Shown in pieces: positions 1 through 7,865 of a stretch of 64,000 nt of DNA; the first letter of the stretch is position 1, and each line of letters opens with the position of its first letter. The stretch comes from Bacilli bacterium (lineage in GTDB: Bacteria > Bacillota_I > Bacilli_A > RFN20 > CAG-826). The stretch is taken from assembly GCA_017651165.1 (NCBI GenBank), contig JAGCDH010000001.1, positions 1-64,000 on the forward strand, read 5' to 3'. Made by a program: the position numbers and the translations under genes. The notes below the pieces were generated by a model. It made no database searches, was not told the origin of the DNA, and saw nothing but the letters and a program-made list of their open reading frames with translations.

Positions 1-1
1 A

Positions 2-175
2 CAAGGTATTGGTAAATCCTTATACCAAAAAGTAGTGGAAACCGCAAAAGAGAATAATTGCTATGAAGTCACTTTAAATGTGTGGCCAGGCAATGACGCC
101 GCCTTAAAGTTCTATGAAAAAATGGGAATGAAAACCAGATCGGTATTCATGGAGCATATAATGAAATCAAAATAA
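2..175 (+). CDS. GNAT-family N-acetyltransferase, C-terminal fragment (5' end outside window)
   Basis: An open frame runs from the window edge to TAA at 173-175, giving 57 residues. It contains QGIGKSLYQKVVE, which looks like the acetyl-CoA pyrophosphate loop (Q/R-x-x-G-x-G/A), and NDAALKFYEKMGM, the usual NxxAxxFYxKxGF end of the GNAT fold. Together these mark the last third of a GCN5-related acetyltransferase. The substrate cannot be inferred. The gene starts upstream of the window, so length and start are unknown. A hairpin-plus-T-run follows about 70 bases downstream. Confidence 0.75.
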   Translation, partial: QGIGKSLYQKVVETAKENNCYEVTLNVWPGNDAALKFYEKMGMKTRSVFMEHIMKSK

Positions 176-246
176 AGTGTATGCACTGTATGCAAGTGTT
201 CTCACTTTGTATCAAAATGGTGCTTTCGACCCACGAATGAAAAAAT

Positions 247-278
247 AGAATTGAAGTATATGCCTCAATTCTTTTTTT
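247..278 (+). terminator. Rho-independent terminator after the GNAT gene
   Basis: An 8-bp stem AGAATTGA (247-254) / TCAATTCT (265-272) with a 10-base loop is followed by a T run. It would end transcription from the acetyltransferase before the next promoter. Confidence 0.6.
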
Positions 279-326
279 ATCACTGTATCAAGAAACTTTA
301 AAAATATTTTTTAATCAAAATAACGC

Positions 327-356
327 TTATCAAATAGTTTGTTTTATGTTTATACT
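327..356 (+). promoter_or_regulatory. Putative sigma-A promoter for the membrane protein at 387
   Basis: TTATCA (327-332) and TATACT (351-356) are separated by 18 bases. The -10 is a good match and the -35 is weak. A strong Shine-Dalgarno AGGAGG (376-381) follows before ATG 387. Confidence 0.4.
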
Positions 357-386
357 AAAAACGTAAATCTTTTATAGGAGGAAAAT

Positions 387-986
387 ATGGAAAGTTTACG
401 TAAATACTTAGGCTACGTCTTTTTTGGCTTGGTCTTAGCAGCCGCTGCTGTTGGTGTCATTATTTATACAACAGATATCGTTAACGCGATTAAAGGCATC
501 GATTCTTTTGAAGGATTCTTATACTTCGTTGCTACATGGTTAGCAAGAGTTGTTTGCTGGACAATCATTGCTATTGCTTCAATCATCACGCTTGTGAAAT
601 TAGATAAGCATGATGGACAAGCCAAAGATAACAAAGGTGTTAAGCTCGTTGTTATCGCTGCAATCGCTGAATTAGTTGGTTGCATCGTCCTTCTTATTTT
701 CTACGGCAAAGCCGGTCAAATCGGCAATCTTCCTGGAAAATTCTGGGCTTTATTTGTCTTTGCAATTCTTATTATTGTTGCTGCTATCGTTCGCAAAGTC
801 TCGTTTGCAAACAACGTTTTAGTCGGCAAAATCATGGCTGCATCTATCGCGTTAGTCTTATTTGTCATCATGATTTTATCCATGGAAGGTGCAGGTGGCA
901 AATACCTTCTCGTCTACGTTTTATGGATTCTCGCCCTTGCTGGCTTAGTTGCTAACCCATTACTCAGTAGCCCATTAAAACAATAA
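387..986 (+). CDS. Six-helix integral membrane protein, unknown function
   Basis: 199 residues with about six hydrophobic segments (roughly 8-30, 47-68, 85-105, 117-135, 147-166 and 172-190) joined by short loops. Basic stretches such as KLDKHDGQAKDNKG lie between helices 2 and 3. There is no signal peptide cleavage motif, no cysteine pair and no catalytic motif that I recognise. AGGAGG six bases ahead of the ATG makes the start secure. It is flanked by terminators at 247-278 and 1012-1043, so it is probably a single-gene transcript. I do not recognise the family. Confidence 0.8.
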   Translation: MESLRKYLGYVFFGLVLAAAAVGVIIYTTDIVNAIKGIDSFEGFLYFVATWLARVVCWTIIAIASIITLVKLDKHDGQAKDNKGVKLVVIAAIAELVGCIVLLIFYGKAGQIGNLPGKFWALFVFAILIIVAAIVRKVSFANNVLVGKIMAASIALVLFVIMILSMEGAGGKYLLVYVLWILALAGLVANPLLSSPLKQ

Positions 987-1011
987 GATACTAAACTTAC
1001 ATTTATATGCG

Positions 1012-1043
1012 AAAATGTCGGCTTTCGGGCCGGCATTTTTTTT
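1012..1043 (+). terminator. Rho-independent terminator
   Basis: Stem ATGTCGGC (1015-1022) / GCCGGCAT (1029-1036), with one G:U pair and a TTTCGG loop, is followed by eight or more T. It closes the membrane-protein gene at 387-986. Confidence 0.85.
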
Positions 1044-1188
1044 ATTGTCTTTAAGCAAAAAATGGTTTTAGCATCTTTAAAGCATGTTTAATATGTACGG
1101 GCGCAAATAACTTTTTACTAGACATATGCTAAAAAATACTAAACAATATAACTAGATTTTCGACATATTCGAATAAGAGGTACACACA

Positions 1189-1518
1189 ATGAAAAAATGT
1201 CCAAAGTGTGGGACTAAATTTGATGATAAGTTCCAATTCTGCCCAGAATGCGGTGTGCAATTGGTTCCAGCAAATGAATGCCCAAATTGTCATTTGGAAT
1301 TAGCTCCAAATGCTCGCTTTTGCCCTGCCTGTGGTACTCCAGTTGGTGCGCAACCACAACCAGCGCCTCAACCAGCTCCACGTCCAGCTCCACAAAAGCA
1401 ACCAGCTCCACAACCAGCTCCAGCGCCTCAACCAGCGCCACAACCACAACCACAGCCTGCTCCTCAACCACAATATCAACAGGCGCCACAACAATATCCT
1501 CAACAAGGATATCAATAA
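1189..1518 (+). CDS. Double zinc-ribbon, Pro/Gln-rich N-terminal part of an interrupted membrane protein
   Basis: 109 residues up to a TAA at 1516-1518. Residues 1-50 hold two CxxC...CxxC zinc ribbons (CPKCG...CPECG and CPNCH...CPACG). A Pro/Gln/Ala-rich repetitive linker follows. The frame stays open past the TAA: the next codons read QGYYGYQQPQQP and continue, same frame, into the membrane domain that starts at ATG 1585. The stop is flanked by CAA on both sides, so one C-to-T change in a CAA codon would create it. I read 1189-2595 as originally one gene of about 468 codons, either broken by a nonsense change or expressed through readthrough. The zinc-ribbon part alone could be made as a small soluble protein. 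Confidence 0.75.
   Translation: MKKCPKCGTKFDDKFQFCPECGVQLVPANECPNCHLELAPNARFCPACGTPVGAQPQPAPQPAPRPAPQKQPAPQPAPAPQPAPQPQPQPAPQPQYQQAPQQYPQQGYQ
1516..1518 (+). other. In-frame TAA stop interrupting a zinc-ribbon/membrane protein
   Basis: The codon series around it is GGA TAT CAA TAA CAA GGT. Reading continues for 359 codons in the same frame to TAG/TAA near 2595, with matching Gln/Pro/Tyr composition immediately on both sides. The CAA-stop-CAA arrangement resembles the leaky stop context of tobacco mosaic virus replicase, though there the stop is UAG. Confidence 0.8.
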
Positions 1519-1584
1519 CAAGGTTATTATGGTTATCAACAACCACAACAACCTAGACAACCACGTCAAAGAAATCCATATGTC

Positions 1585-2595
1585 ATGCAAACAGTTAATC
1601 GTTTCGTGTTCATGGGTATGTTTATCTTATCCGCACTTTTCTACTTAACTGCCATGATTTTTGGCATTGTTGAAACAATCGGTTCCTTCGCTTATTTCGG
1701 CGGTGGCGTCGGTGTAATTATTGTCTTAGTGCTCTCCTACCTATTGTTAACGTTGGCGTTAATTGGCTTTATCGTCAGTTTGGCTACGGGCATAGCTTCG
1801 ATCATTAGATCGTTCAGAGATAAAGAACACCATGTGAACGCAAAACCTTTAATGTTCATGACAATGTTTGCTGTTCCATTTATGGCGTTCTATAATTTCT
1901 GTTTCGGCGGCGCATATATGGGCATCTTGCTCTACTCATTCTGTAATATATTCTTAATTACTACTATATCTTTAACCACTCTCGCTCTCGCTGCTCATAA
2001 AGTGTTATCTGGCGAAATGAAAGTGAAACCAATTCTTGCCAATGCTTTCGCAGGATTAGCGTTCATGTTTGTTGCGATGATTGTGATTTTCGGTATTATG
2101 CCAAGCGGAAGTTGGTTATACGGAATTCCATTTATAGATCTCTTCTGCCTTATCGCCAGTATCTTTGGACTTGCTGCTCTTATTTTATTACTTATTGCAC
2201 TTCCAAAGCCTCTCAAGAGAGAAAGAGGAATCAAAGGTTCAGTCATTTTGCTTTCTATTTCAGCAGGACTTAACGTGTTTGCGTTTGTCTTTATGATCAT
2301 CGCTGGTGGATTAGTTGTTTCTCTTGTCCCATTTATTCTTATGTGGGTTTTCTTCGTCTTTGCTTTGGCGTTACTTATCGTCTCCAGCAAGCTCGATCCA
2401 AAGAAACCAGCGAATCGTCCAGCTCCAAGACAATATCAACCATATCCACAACAAGGTTATCCACAACCTCAACAAGGATATCCACAATATCAACAACAAC
2501 CACAACCACAAGGATATCCACAATATCAACAACCACAACCTCAACCACAACACCCACAAAATCCACAGGATCCAAACAATCCTTATCGTTATTAG
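1585..2595 (+). CDS. Polytopic membrane domain with Pro/Gln/Tyr-rich tail, downstream part of the interrupted protein
   Basis: 336 residues from the first in-frame ATG after the TAA at 1516. About eight hydrophobic segments cover residues 8-265. The last 60 residues are a tail of repeated YPQ, QGYPQ and PQPQ units. There is no Shine-Dalgarno sequence ahead of ATG 1585, which argues against independent translation initiation and for an original fusion with the zinc-ribbon part at 1189-1518. Pro/Gln-rich segments on both sides of the membrane domain suggest both ends face the cytoplasm. The function is unknown. A terminator follows at 2621-2650. Confidence 0.7.
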   Translation: MQTVNRFVFMGMFILSALFYLTAMIFGIVETIGSFAYFGGGVGVIIVLVLSYLLLTLALIGFIVSLATGIASIIRSFRDKEHHVNAKPLMFMTMFAVPFMAFYNFCFGGAYMGILLYSFCNIFLITTISLTTLALAAHKVLSGEMKVKPILANAFAGLAFMFVAMIVIFGIMPSGSWLYGIPFIDLFCLIASIFGLAALILLLIALPKPLKRERGIKGSVILLSISAGLNVFAFVFMIIAGGLVVSLVPFILMWVFFVFALALLIVSSKLDPKKPANRPAPRQYQPYPQQGYPQPQQGYPQYQQQPQPQGYPQYQQPQPQPQHPQNPQDPNNPYRY

Positions 2596-2620
2596 TGTTT
2601 AGGTTTTAGTTAGTTATAAA

Positions 2621-2650
2621 AGTCACGCCGTTAAAAGCGTGGCTTTTTAT
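2621..2650 (+). terminator. Rho-independent terminator
   Basis: Stem AGTCACGC (2621-2628) / GCGTGGCT (2637-2644) with one G:U pair and an 8-base loop, followed by a T run. It closes the 1189-2595 unit. Confidence 0.85.
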
Positions 2651-2715
2651 TTATAGATAAAATATCTATCTTTTTTATTAATGTTATGTGATGATATTTT
2701 ATAAAGGAAAACATT

Positions 2716-3807
2716 ATGCGAATCGGTATTGTCGGTGGTGGCGCTTCAGGAGCGTACTTAGCAATTAGACTTAAGGAACTTAATCCTTCTTTTAATGTGA
2801 CTGTCTTTGAAAGAAATGATCGCCTTTTAAAGAAGATTTCTGTCACCGGCAACGGGAGATGCAACTATGCTAATCTAGGAGAAACAAAAGGCAAATACAA
2901 CAACGATGAGTTTGCTAATCGTATCTTAGATAATCTTCCAAGAAAAGACCTTATCGATAATTTTGAAAGATATGGCATCCATCCCACAAAGATTGATAAT
3001 TTAGTTTATCCAGTCTCTTTATCCGCTCAAACAGTCATGATGATGTTAGAAAAGCGCTTAGAACAACTAGGCGTTATTATTCGTCTTAATGAAGACGTTT
3101 TAGATTATAAAAAAGATCATAAGCAATATACATTAATCACAAATAAACAAACACACGCATTCGATGTTTTAGTGTTCGCTAGTGGTGGTAAAGCCTATCC
3201 ACAGTTAGGCACTAATGGTGCCATTATTGAGTTAATGAGACAACATGGATATTTAATAGAAGAACCATCCCCATCATTAAGCCCAATCAAGGTTAAAGAA
3301 AACACTAAAAAGATTTCTGGCCAAAGAGTTAAATGTTCTGTTTCTTTAATAAACAATAACAAACTCTTCTATGAAGAAGACGGAGAAGTCTTATTTAAAG
3401 ATGATGGCTTAAGCGGCATCGTCATCCTTAATATGTCTACAAAGATTAATTCTTTAAAAGATAAGAATAATGTGAAGGTCGTTTTAGATTTAGCAAAAGG
3501 CTATAACAATATTAAAAAAGAAGAATATGAACAATATGTCCATCCAAAGATTGCTGCTTATTTAATTGAACATAACCTTGATATTCATCAAATTTCATTT
3601 TCTTTTAAAGCTTTTTACGATTATAATATTGCGGAAGTGAGCCATGGTGGCATTAGCGTTAACGAAGTTAACAATAACCTTGAATCAAAGAAAGAAAAAG
3701 ATCTCTACTTTGTGGGTGAGTTATTAGATGTTGACGGCATGTGTGGTGGCTATAACTTAATGTTCGCTTTTGCTTCAGCGGAAACAGTCGCTAAAGCCAT
3801 TAAATGA
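2716..3807 (+). CDS. NAD(P)/FAD-dependent oxidoreductase, HI0933/BaiN-like flavoprotein
   Basis: 363 residues. The N-terminus MRIGIVGGGASGAYLAIRL is a Rossmann GxGxxG FAD-binding fingerprint. TGNGRCNYAN (near residue 45) is the conserved glycine-rich segment of the HI0933 family, and ASGGKAYPQLGTNGAI and a C-terminal GELLDVDGMCGGYNLMFAFASA FAD-contact segment agree. Family members are about 390-420 residues, so this is a little short. Substrates of the family are mostly unknown; BaiN is reported to act on bile acids, but that cannot be claimed here. AAAGGA precedes ATG 2716. The stop TGA overlaps the ribosome binding site of the thioesterase at 3815, so the two are co-transcribed. Confidence 0.85.
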   Translation: MRIGIVGGGASGAYLAIRLKELNPSFNVTVFERNDRLLKKISVTGNGRCNYANLGETKGKYNNDEFANRILDNLPRKDLIDNFERYGIHPTKIDNLVYPVSLSAQTVMMMLEKRLEQLGVIIRLNEDVLDYKKDHKQYTLITNKQTHAFDVLVFASGGKAYPQLGTNGAIIELMRQHGYLIEEPSPSLSPIKVKENTKKISGQRVKCSVSLINNNKLFYEEDGEVLFKDDGLSGIVILNMSTKINSLKDKNNVKVVLDLAKGYNNIKKEEYEQYVHPKIAAYLIEHNLDIHQISFSFKAFYDYNIAEVSHGGISVNEVNNNLESKKEKDLYFVGELLDVDGMCGGYNLMFAFASAETVAKAIK

Positions 3808-3814
3808 GGTAATT

Positions 3815-4531
3815 ATGTTCAGTAAATCATTCATCATTTCTAATAACGACGTTGATAAGCGTTTCAAACTCAAAATCTCTGCAATATTCCGTTATTTTCA
3901 AGATATCGCCCTCTTAGCAACAGAAGATTTAGGCGTGGATTCCATCTCTTTAAGCAAGAGAAATATCGACTGGGTTATTACTCGTATGAGTTTAGATGTA
4001 AGACGCCTTCCTGATTGTGATGAAGAAATTACCGTTCATACCTATCCAGGAAAAGATATGGCGATGCTTTATCCCCGTTATTTCTTTGTTACCGATAGCA
4101 AAGGGGAAGTCATCATTCGTTCCGCTTCTATTTGGGCATTAATTGATAATATCTCTCGTAAAGTCATCGTGGACCGCGATGTCATTAGTAAATTACCAGG
4201 CGAAAGCGCGGAAGATCAATTACCTCTTCCAGAGAAACTATCAATTCCTGAAGAAACAAGTTTTATTGAAAAAAGAACAATTCACTATAGTGATTTAGAC
4301 TTTAACTCTCATATGAATAACGTGAGATATGTTGAATTACTGATGGACGCTCATGATTCAGAGTTTTATGACAGCCATCGTTTAAGTTCCTTAACATTAA
4401 ATTATATGAAAGAGATTAAAGAAAAAGAGGCTGTCGATATTTATACAGACGCCTCTTATCCTGAAACAATAGTGGTTAAGACTAACGGTAATGTGGCCTT
4501 TGTTGGTAAGGCTTCGTTCGTTAAAGAATAG
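3815..4531 (+). CDS. Acyl-ACP thioesterase
   Basis: 238 residues from ATG 3815, chosen because TGAGGT lies just upstream; an in-frame ATG at 3770 lies inside the flavoprotein gene and has no ribosome binding site. It has two hot-dog-fold halves. The first carries IGA-type surroundings (ISAIFRYFQDIALLATEDLG) and IDWVITRMSLDV; the second has HYSDLDFNSHMNNVRYVE, the DxNxHxNN catalytic signature of the FatA/FatB-like family. It hydrolyses acyl-ACP to free fatty acid, ending chain elongation in the cytoplasm. In bacteria it may supply exogenous-type fatty acids for lipid synthesis or release. It ends four bases from the convergent tyrS stop. Confidence 0.85.
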   Translation: MFSKSFIISNNDVDKRFKLKISAIFRYFQDIALLATEDLGVDSISLSKRNIDWVITRMSLDVRRLPDCDEEITVHTYPGKDMAMLYPRYFFVTDSKGEVIIRSASIWALIDNISRKVIVDRDVISKLPGESAEDQLPLPEKLSIPEETSFIEKRTIHYSDLDFNSHMNNVRYVELLMDAHDSEFYDSHRLSSLTLNYMKEIKEKEAVDIYTDASYPETIVVKTNGNVAFVGKASFVKE

Positions 4532-4535
4532 TAAC

Positions 4536-5756
4536 CTACTTAAGTACAACTTTATGGAAGGCTTTTTTGCCTTTTTTAATCTTGATAGAATCCACTAAAT
4601 CGGCCTCGGATAATCTTAAATTAACATCGCTAACTTTTTCGCCGTTGATGGAAATACCACCTTGGTCGATTAAACGTCTAGCTTCGCCTTTAGATGCTGC
4701 TAATTTTGTGAGCACTAATAAGTCTAATAAACCAATGCCTTCACCGAGTTCATTTTTGCCTAATTCAGTAGTTGGCATATTAGCATCGTCACCTTCACCA
4801 GAGAATAATGCTTTTGCGGCATTCAAAGCTTTTTGCGCTTCTTCTTCACCGTGGACTAATTTAGTGATTTCAAACGCTAATAATTCTTTCTTTTCATTAA
4901 TTCTTTCACCTGGCCAACGAGTCATCTCTTCGATTTCTTCGATTGGTCTGAAAGATATCATCTTTAAGCATTTATCAACATCAGCGTCATCGATGTTTCT
5001 CCAATATTGGAAGAATTCATATGGGCTGGTTTTTTCTTTGTCTAACCAAAGAGCACCATTGACGGATTTACCCATTTTCTTACCTTCGCTATTGGTTAAT
5101 AAAGGAATAGTCAAAGCATAGGCATCTTTCGCGGTTTTCTTTCTAATTAATTCGGTACCTGCAAGCATATTACTCCATTGATCATCGCCACCAAATTGCA
5201 TATTACAGCCATAGTGTTCGTGGAGATAATAGAAGTCATAAGATTGCATAATCATGTAGTTGAATTCTAAGAAGGTAAGACCCTTTTCCATTCTTTGTTT
5301 ATAGCATTCAGCGGTGAGCATTTTGTTGACAGAAAAACAAGCACCAACATCTCTTAAAAGTTCAGTGTATTTTAAGCCTTTTAACCAGTCGGCATTATTA
5401 ACACACAATGCCTTATCTTCACCAAATTCAATAAAGCGTCCAATTTGTTCTTTAAAACGTGCACAGTTATGAGCGATTTGTTCTTCACTGAGCATAGCGC
5501 GCATATCAGTACGTCCACTTGGATCGCCGACTAAACCAGTACCGCCACCTAAAACGACGATTGGTTTATTTCCGGCTAATTGTAATCTCTTCATCAAACA
5601 TAATGTCATGAAGTGACCAGCGTGTAATGAATCGGCAGTGGGGTCAAAGCCAATATAAAATCTCGCGCCACCAGAATTGATTAAATCTTTGATTTCTTGT
5701 TCGTCAGTGACTTGAGCAATTAATCCTCTTCTTTCGAGTTCTTCATAAATCTTCAT
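4536..5756 (-). CDS. tyrS: Tyrosyl-tRNA synthetase
   Basis: 406 residues. It charges tRNA-Tyr with tyrosine. Class I signature HAGH (HIGH motif) occurs near residue 46 in DPTADSLHAGHFMTLC. KMGKS (KMSKS loop) sits in NSEGKKMGKSVNGALW, and GGDDQWSNMLAG is the typical tyrosine-site stretch. The C-terminal ~65 residues (GIGLLDLLVL...GGISINGEKVSD) form an S4 RNA-binding domain. Length matches the bacterial family. AGGAGT precedes the ATG. The leader is only about 20-30 nt from the predicted promoter, so there is no room for a T-box, although many Bacillota tyrS genes have one. Confidence 0.97.
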   Translation of the reverse strand: MKIYEELERRGLIAQVTDEQEIKDLINSGGARFYIGFDPTADSLHAGHFMTLCLMKRLQLAGNKPIVVLGGGTGLVGDPSGRTDMRAMLSEEQIAHNCARFKEQIGRFIEFGEDKALCVNNADWLKGLKYTELLRDVGACFSVNKMLTAECYKQRMEKGLTFLEFNYMIMQSYDFYYLHEHYGCNMQFGGDDQWSNMLAGTELIRKKTAKDAYALTIPLLTNSEGKKMGKSVNGALWLDKEKTSPYEFFQYWRNIDDADVDKCLKMISFRPIEEIEEMTRWPGERINEKKELLAFEITKLVHGEEEAQKALNAAKALFSGEGDDANMPTTELGKNELGEGIGLLDLLVLTKLAASKGEARRLIDQGGISINGEKVSDVNLRLSEADLVDSIKIKKGKKAFHKVVLK

Positions 5757-5779
5757 AAGTAACTCCTAAATAAAATCCA

Positions 5780-5814
5780 TTTGTTATTATAACAAACATG
5801 CTATTTATTGCAAA
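5780..5814 (-). promoter_or_regulatory. Putative tyrS promoter overlapped by a palindrome
   Basis: On the minus strand, TTTGCA (5814-5809) and a perfect TATAAT (5791-5786) are 17 bases apart. The -10 lies inside a palindrome with 8-base arms, TTTGTTAT-T-ATAACAAA (5780-5796), which could be an operator. Confidence 0.5.
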
Positions 5815-5896
5815 GACAACATTGAAACCATTTTGTAAAACAAAATAACTATCGTTGCCTTATAAAAATCCATTATATAAAATATAAAGGATAGAT

Positions 5897-6586
5897 ATGG
5901 CAAAAAACAAAAAGAAAAAACCAAACTATAAAGCGAAACTGTTTTCGTTTAAATATCTCCTCTATGATATCGTCAAATGGTGGGGCTGGTGGCAGTGCCT
6001 TCTTTGGTATCGTCCAAGCATCAAATATGATGGTCCAGAAGCCAAGAAAAAAGTTAAAGGCAAAGCTATCATTACTTCTAACCATGTTGGTTATAGTGAT
6101 CCATTCATTTTGCAATGTGTTTTTCTATATAGAAGATTCCATTTTATTTTCATGAAAGAGCTATTAACGAATAAGTTTAAGAAATGGGTTTATAAGAATG
6201 TTTTCCTCTCTTTCCCAATCGATAGAGATAATCCATCTTATCAATCTATGAAATTCTTCGCGGATTATGTTAAAGGTGGAAACTTATTAGCGATGTTCCC
6301 AGAAGGTCATATTCAACGTGATGGTAGTGTTGATTCTTATAAAGGCGGTGTTTTATTAATCGCTTATTTAAGCGATACACCAATTATTCCTGTCTATCAC
6401 TTGAAGAGAAAAAGCATTTGGAGAACCACGCGTTTAGTAGTGGGCAAACCATTTAATGTTAAAGAAAGAATTGGGCCAGTTCTTAATCAAGAAAAGCTCA
6501 ATCAAGCTTGTGAAGAATTACACGCTTATGAACTTGAATTAGAAAAGATGTGTCCAAAACAAGAAAAGAAGGAGAAAAAGAAGTGA
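5897..6586 (+). CDS. plsC: 1-acyl-sn-glycerol-3-phosphate acyltransferase (PlsC family)
   Basis: 229 residues. It transfers an acyl group to lysophosphatidic acid to form phosphatidic acid at the inner face of the membrane. Motif I is NHVGYSD (HxxxxD), motif III is FPEGHIQRDG, and PIIPVYHL fits motif IV. The N-terminus is strongly basic (KNKKKKPNYKAK) followed by a Trp-rich segment (VKWWGWWQCLLWY), probably the interfacial anchor. The C-terminus is Lys/Glu-rich. AAAGGAT precedes the ATG. The gene ends in GTGA, overlapping the GTG start of the amidohydrolase at 6583, so the two are translationally coupled. Confidence 0.92.
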   Translation: MAKNKKKKPNYKAKLFSFKYLLYDIVKWWGWWQCLLWYRPSIKYDGPEAKKKVKGKAIITSNHVGYSDPFILQCVFLYRRFHFIFMKELLTNKFKKWVYKNVFLSFPIDRDNPSYQSMKFFADYVKGGNLLAMFPEGHIQRDGSVDSYKGGVLLIAYLSDTPIIPVYHLKRKSIWRTTRLVVGKPFNVKERIGPVLNQEKLNQACEELHAYELELEKMCPKQEKKEKKK

Positions 6587-7839
6587 AGGTTTTATTTAAA
6601 AACGCTCGCATCTTAACGATGTTAGACCAAAATATCATCGAAGGTGATCTACTCGTTATTGATACACGTATCGCTTATATTGGCAAAGATTCTAGCGTCT
6701 TCGCTCCTTTTGATCGTATCGTTGAATGTAACGGTAATTTATTAATGCCAGGTCTTAAAAACGCTCACGCCCATAGCGCGATGGTTTTCTTAAAAAACAA
6801 ACCTACCAATGTCAATCTTCAAGACTGGCTCTTTAAATATGTTTTTCCAAGAGAAGCCAAGTTAATTCCAACAGATATTTATCACCTAAATAAAGTGGCG
6901 TATCTAGAATATGTTCGTTTAGGTATTACCGCCTGCTTTGATCATTATTTCTTCCCTCTTGAAGGCGCAAAAGCCGCAGAGGAATTTGGCATGCGCACAC
7001 TCCTATTAGGTACGCCTGATCCAGGGAAAGTGTTAATTGAAAATCTAGTAAGAAATTATCATTATTTTAATGATAAAAAAGATGGTCTTGTCACATATAC
7101 TGTTGGCTTCCATGCCGAATATACTGCGGATGTTGCCTTGCTAGAAGATACCAAAAAAACTATCAGCAAGATTAAATGTCCGTTCTATACACACATTTCT
7201 GAAACGAAAAAAGAAGTGGAAGAATGCTTTGAAAGACATCAAATGACCCCACTTAAGTTTTTATATGAAGAAGGATTATTCCAAAATGGTGGTGGTGGTT
7301 TCCACTGTATCCATTTAACAGATGAAGAGGTACAAATCTGTAAAGACAATCATCTCAATATTATTTCTTGTCCGGGTAGCAATCTTTATTTAGGTTCAGG
7401 AGTAGCCCCGTTAGCAAAGTATCTAGCAAATGGTATTAATGTTTCTTTAGGAACTGATGGACCTGCTAGTAATGAAAGTTTAAGTATGTTCAGAGAAATG
7501 CAACTAGCAGCTTCAGAAAATCAAACCATCCCTGCTTTTGAAATATTAAAGATGGCGACGGTTAATGCTGCTCACGCTATGAACATGTTAAACGCGGATG
7601 TGCTCGCTGTGGGCAAGTATGCAGACATAATTTTATACGATTTATCACACATTAATTCAAAAGAATCAAACGATATTATAAACAGTATTGTTTATAAAGG
7701 TAACGATAATAATGTAAAATTGACCATGATCAATGGCAAGATTCTTTATGAAAATGGCCGTTACTATTTAAACGAGAGTGTTGATAAAATCAACGAAATG
7801 GCTGAAGAAATATCTAGACGAATTGAAAATGAATTATAA
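6583..7839 (+). CDS. Amidohydrolase, MtaD/SsnA/TrzN-like (5'-methylthioadenosine/S-adenosylhomocysteine deaminase family)
   Basis: About 418 residues from GTG 6583. This start was chosen because AAGGAG lies 8 bases upstream; an in-frame ATG at 6550 lies well inside plsC. Metal ligands are visible in order: HAHSAM (HxH near residue 58), a His in GFHAEY, HISETKKEVEEC, HCIHLTDEEV and the Asp of GTDGPASNESLSMFREM. This set is typical of subtype III amidohydrolases that deaminate adenosine-type nucleosides such as methylthioadenosine and S-adenosylhomocysteine. The exact substrate (MTA/SAH, guanine or a triazine-like compound) cannot be decided from sequence alone. The pairing with plsC looks positional rather than functional. 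Confidence 0.85.
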   Translation: MKVLFKNARILTMLDQNIIEGDLLVIDTRIAYIGKDSSVFAPFDRIVECNGNLLMPGLKNAHAHSAMVFLKNKPTNVNLQDWLFKYVFPREAKLIPTDIYHLNKVAYLEYVRLGITACFDHYFFPLEGAKAAEEFGMRTLLLGTPDPGKVLIENLVRNYHYFNDKKDGLVTYTVGFHAEYTADVALLEDTKKTISKIKCPFYTHISETKKEVEECFERHQMTPLKFLYEEGLFQNGGGGFHCIHLTDEEVQICKDNHLNIISCPGSNLYLGSGVAPLAKYLANGINVSLGTDGPASNESLSMFREMQLAASENQTIPAFEILKMATVNAAHAMNMLNADVLAVGKYADIILYDLSHINSKESNDIINSIVYKGNDNNVKLTMINGKILYENGRYYLNESVDKINEMAEEISRRIENEL

Positions 7840-7865
7840 AATAGGGTTATAGGATTTTTACTATT

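Noticed and set aside
176-246. TATGCA repeats and a GACCCACGAATG stretch that resembles a tRNA fragment
   Set aside because: It does not fold into a tRNA cloverleaf, and the repeats are too short to mean anything.
1210-1650. Several long open frames on both strands over the Pro/Gln-rich region (and again at 2310-2610)
   Set aside because: They arise from the low-complexity CAA/CCA repeats; none has a ribosome binding site or a plausible protein composition.
4567-5121. 184-codon open frame antisense to tyrS
   Set aside because: It has no ribosome binding site or promoter, its composition is a shadow of the tyrS frame, and tyrS is certain.
5757-5896. T-box riboswitch ahead of tyrS
   Set aside because: The region is only 140 bases, contains a promoter close to the gene, and lacks the T-box sequence.
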